From the NCBI RefSeq assembly GCF_002159265.1, contig NZ_NFHG01000001.1, positions 558,001-622,000 of the forward strand: DNA of 64,000 nt, in the 5' to 3' direction. Under the pieces are notes generated by a model. It ran no database searches and was not told where the DNA came from. It was given only the letters and a program-made list of their open reading frames with translations. This DNA is from Flavonifractor sp. An82 (GTDB lineage: Bacteria; Bacillota; Clostridia; Oscillospirales; Oscillospiraceae). Position numbers and translations under genes: made by a program. Shown here piece after piece: positions 62,196 to 64,000 of the stretch (within the stretch, counting starts at the first letter, position 1; every line of letters begins with the position of its first letter).

Positions 62196-64000
62196 TTACT
62201 GGCGCAGGTTGGGCCGGTCGGCGGACTGGGCCGGAGCATGGGGCTGGGCCATCTGGTCCGCAGGGTCGCACACCTTCAGGTCCAGGGCCTCGGCCAGCAC
62301 CTGGTCCACCTGCTCCACGCTGACAAACCGCAGCCCCTCCTTGACGGTGGGATCGATCTCCTCCAGGTCCTTCACGTTGTCGGCCGGCACGATGACAGTG
62401 CGGATGCCGTTGCGGTAGGCGGCCATGGTCTTCTCCTTCAGGCCGCCGATGGGGAGCACTCTACCCCGTAAAGTAACTTCACCTGTCATCGCCAGCTCCC
62501 GGCGCACCGGCATGCCGGTGAGGGCGGACACCATGGCGGTGGTGATGGCGATACCGGCGGAGGGGCCGTCCTTGGGCACCGCCCCCTCCGGGAAGTGAAT
62601 GTGGATGTCCTTCGTCTTGTGGAAGTCGGCCTCGATGCCCAGCTGGGCGGCCCGGCTGCGGATATAGGTCAGGGCCGCATGGGCGGACTCCTTCATCACG
62701 TCACCCAGATTGCCGGTGAGCTCGATCTTGCCGCTGCCCGGCACCACGGCCACCTCCACCTCCAGGATCTCGCCTCCCACGCTGGTCCAGGCCAGGCCGT
62801 TGACCACGCCCACCTGCTCGGTCTGGGGGATGCGATCGGGGTGATACCGGGGAATGCCCAGCAACTCTTCCAGGTTCTTTTCTGTAATGCTGACAGACTT
62901 TACAGTTCCTGACACCAGACGCATAGCCGCCTTCCGGCACAGGGCGCCGATCTGCCGCTCCAGGATACGCACGCCGGACTCCCGGGTGTAGCCCCGGATG
63001 AGGGCCCGGAGGCCGTCGTCGGACAGCTTGAACTTGGCGCGGGTCAGTCCGTGGCGCTTGAGCTGCTTGGGGATCAGGTGGCGCTTGGCGATCTCCACCT
63101 TTTCCTCGTCGGTGTAGCTGGTCAGCTCGATGACCTCCATCCGGTCCAGCAGAGGCCGGGGAATGGTGTCCAGAGTATTGGCAGTGGTAATAAAGAGCAC
63201 GTCGGACAGATCGAAGGGCACCTCCAGGAAGTGGTCCCGGAAGGTGGCGTTCTGCTCGGCGTCCAGCACCTCCAGCAGCGCGGAGGCGGGGTCGCCCCGC
63301 TGGTCGTTGCCCAGCTTGTCGATCTCGTCCAGCAGCAGCAGCGGATTGCAGCTGTCTGCCTGCTTGATGGCTGCGATGATACGGCCGGGCATGGCCCCCA
63401 CATAGGTCTTGCGGTGGCCCCGGATCTCGGCCTCGTCATGGACGCCGCCCAGGGAGATGCGGGCCATGTTCCGGTGGATGGCCTTAGCCACGCTGGTGGC
63501 AATGGAGGTCTTGCCCACGCCGGGGGGGCCCACCAGGCAGAGGATCTGCCCCTTCAGCTGGGGTGCCAGCTGCTTGACAGCCAGGAACTCCAGGATACGC
63601 TCCTTCACCTTCTCCAGGCCGTAGTGGTCGCCGTCCAGCACCTTGCGGGCGGCCTCCACGTTGACCCGCTCCCTGGTATGCTTGCCCCAGGGCAGCTCCA
63701 GCACGGTGTCCAGGTAGTTGCGCAGCACGGTGGCCTCGGCGGAGCCGAAGGGCTGCTTCTCCAGCCGGCCCAGCTCCTTGTTCAGCTTGTCTGCCACCTC
63801 CTGGGGCAGCTTGGCCTGAGCGATACGCTGCCGGTACTCGGCAAGCTCGCTGTCGCCCTGGCCGTCCTCCCCCAGCTCCTGCTGCAAAACCTTCAGCTGC
63901 TCCCGCAGCACATAGTCCCGCTGGCTGCGGGTGAGCTGTTCCCGTACCTTGTCCTGCATCTCGTGCTCCAGCTCCAGGATGGATACCTCCCGGCGGAGAT
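62196..64000 (-). CDS. lon: ATP-dependent protease Lon, amino end cut by window edge
   Basis: Hexameric AAA+ Ser protease for misfolded proteins. The visible 600 residues include the coiled-coil ([17 protein letters not shown]...), Walker [14 protein letters not shown], Walker [12 protein letters not shown], and the protease domain with [11 protein letters not shown] (catalytic Ser) and [14 protein letters not shown] (catalytic Lys). The amino-terminal substrate domain is outside the window: the open frame runs off at base 64000. An ATG at 63959 is internal. The tail ([20 protein letters not shown]) is longer than in Bacillus Lon. Transcribed toward engB. Confidence 0.97.
   Translation of the reverse strand, partial: LRREVSILELEHEMQDKVREQLTRSQRDYVLREQLKVLQQELGEDGQGDSELAEYRQRIAQAKLPQEVADKLNKELGRLEKQPFGSAEATVLRNYLDTVLELPWGKHTRERVNVEAARKVLDGDHYGLEKVKERILEFLAVKQLAPQLKGQILCLVGPPGVGKTSIATSVAKAIHRNMARISLGGVHDEAEIRGHRKTYVGAMPGRIIAAIKQADSCNPLLLLDEIDKLGNDQRGDPASALLEVLDAEQNATFRDHFLEVPFDLSDVLFITTANTLDTIPRPLLDRMEVIELTSYTDEEKVEIAKRHLIPKQLKRHGLTRAKFKLSDDGLRALIRGYTRESGVRILERQIGALCRKAAMRLVSGTVKSVSITEKNLEELLGIPRYHPDRIPQTEQVGVVNGLAWTSVGGEILEVEVAVVPGSGKIELTGNLGDVMKESAHAALTYIRSRAAQLGIEADFHKTKDIHIHFPEGAVPKDGPSAGIAITTAMVSALTGMPVRRELAMTGEVTLRGRVLPIGGLKEKTMAAYRNGIRTVIVPADNVKDLEEIDPTVKEGLRFVSVEQVDQVLAEALDLKVCDPADQMAQPHAPAQSADRPNLRQ

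Noticed and set aside
1-64000. tRNA, rRNA or other standard RNA genes
   Set aside because: No intergenic stretch shows a tRNA cloverleaf, CCA end or rRNA sequence; most gaps are a few bases long and the larger ones are accounted for above.

Overview
The window is a GC-rich stretch of chromosome from an anaerobic, endospore-forming Firmicute. The best fit is a gut Oscillospiraceae/Flavonifractor-Lawsonibacter-type clostridium. That placement is inferred from the sporulation genes (spoIVA, sipL, spoVM, gerW, dacF), the clostridial ispH-rpsA fusion, the many SLH-domain surface proteins, flavodiiron/rubredoxin chemistry and high GC. No rRNA or tRNA gene was found, and no intact mobile element or CRISPR array.

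Layout. 1-2.7 kb: leuC-leuD-leuB on the minus strand, divergent from a Crp/Fnr regulator, with interlocking promoters. 3.5-7.4 kb: a secreted M14 zinc carboxypeptidase with three SLH domains. 7.4-7.6 kb: copy A of a 183-bp structured repeat. 7.8-11.3 kb: three genes for a molybdenum hydroxylase of the xanthine dehydrogenase family. 11.4-14.3 kb: an RCC1-repeat SLH surface protein broken by two frameshifts. 14.4-15.9 kb: spoIVA behind a good sigma-E promoter. 15.9-18.4 kb: a decayed WG-repeat/SLH fragment and a C69 dipeptidase. 18.6-21.9 kb: a flavodiiron protein and an unusual acyl-CoA dehydrogenase/EtfA-domain/rubredoxin fusion whose promoter carries a Fur-like box. 22-23.2 kb: a small Fe-S operon ending in an ArsR-family regulator.

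From 23.3 kb to the right edge everything reads on the minus strand. It forms a long housekeeping and sporulation block in tightly overlapped operons. Listed in the direction of transcription: lon - (repeat copy B) - engB - FAH hydrolase - Tyr phosphatase - M50 protease - scpA - scpB - DUF2953 - gerW - dacF - pseudouridine synthase; MurR/RpiR regulator - flavoprotein - cmk - plsC - ispH/rpsA; carD - ispD - ispF - DUF3343 - cysteine desulfurase; cdaA - cdaR - RseC-like - DUF5685 - J-protein - membrane protein; yicC - remA - gmk - rpoZ - priA - def - fmt - glycosyltransferase - yugP - rsmB - rlmN - prpC - prkC - rsgA - thiN; a 54-residue membrane protein - spoVM - sipL. The yicC-to-spoVM order matches the well-known Bacillus subtilis cluster, with coaBC and rpe absent. 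That synteny supports the assignment of the 29-codon gene as spoVM.

Main points of interest: (1) the acyl-CoA dehydrogenase-EtfA-rubredoxin fusion next to a flavodiiron protein under a Fur-like site, a possible acyl-CoA-to-oxygen electron route; (2) a two-copy intergenic repeat with four hairpins, two of which show compensatory base changes; (3) spoVM and an undescribed 54-residue membrane protein just upstream, both too small for ordinary gene calling; (4) an RsmB methyltransferase with an extra domain of about 220 residues; (5) a surface-protein gene with two frameshifts, both in C-runs.
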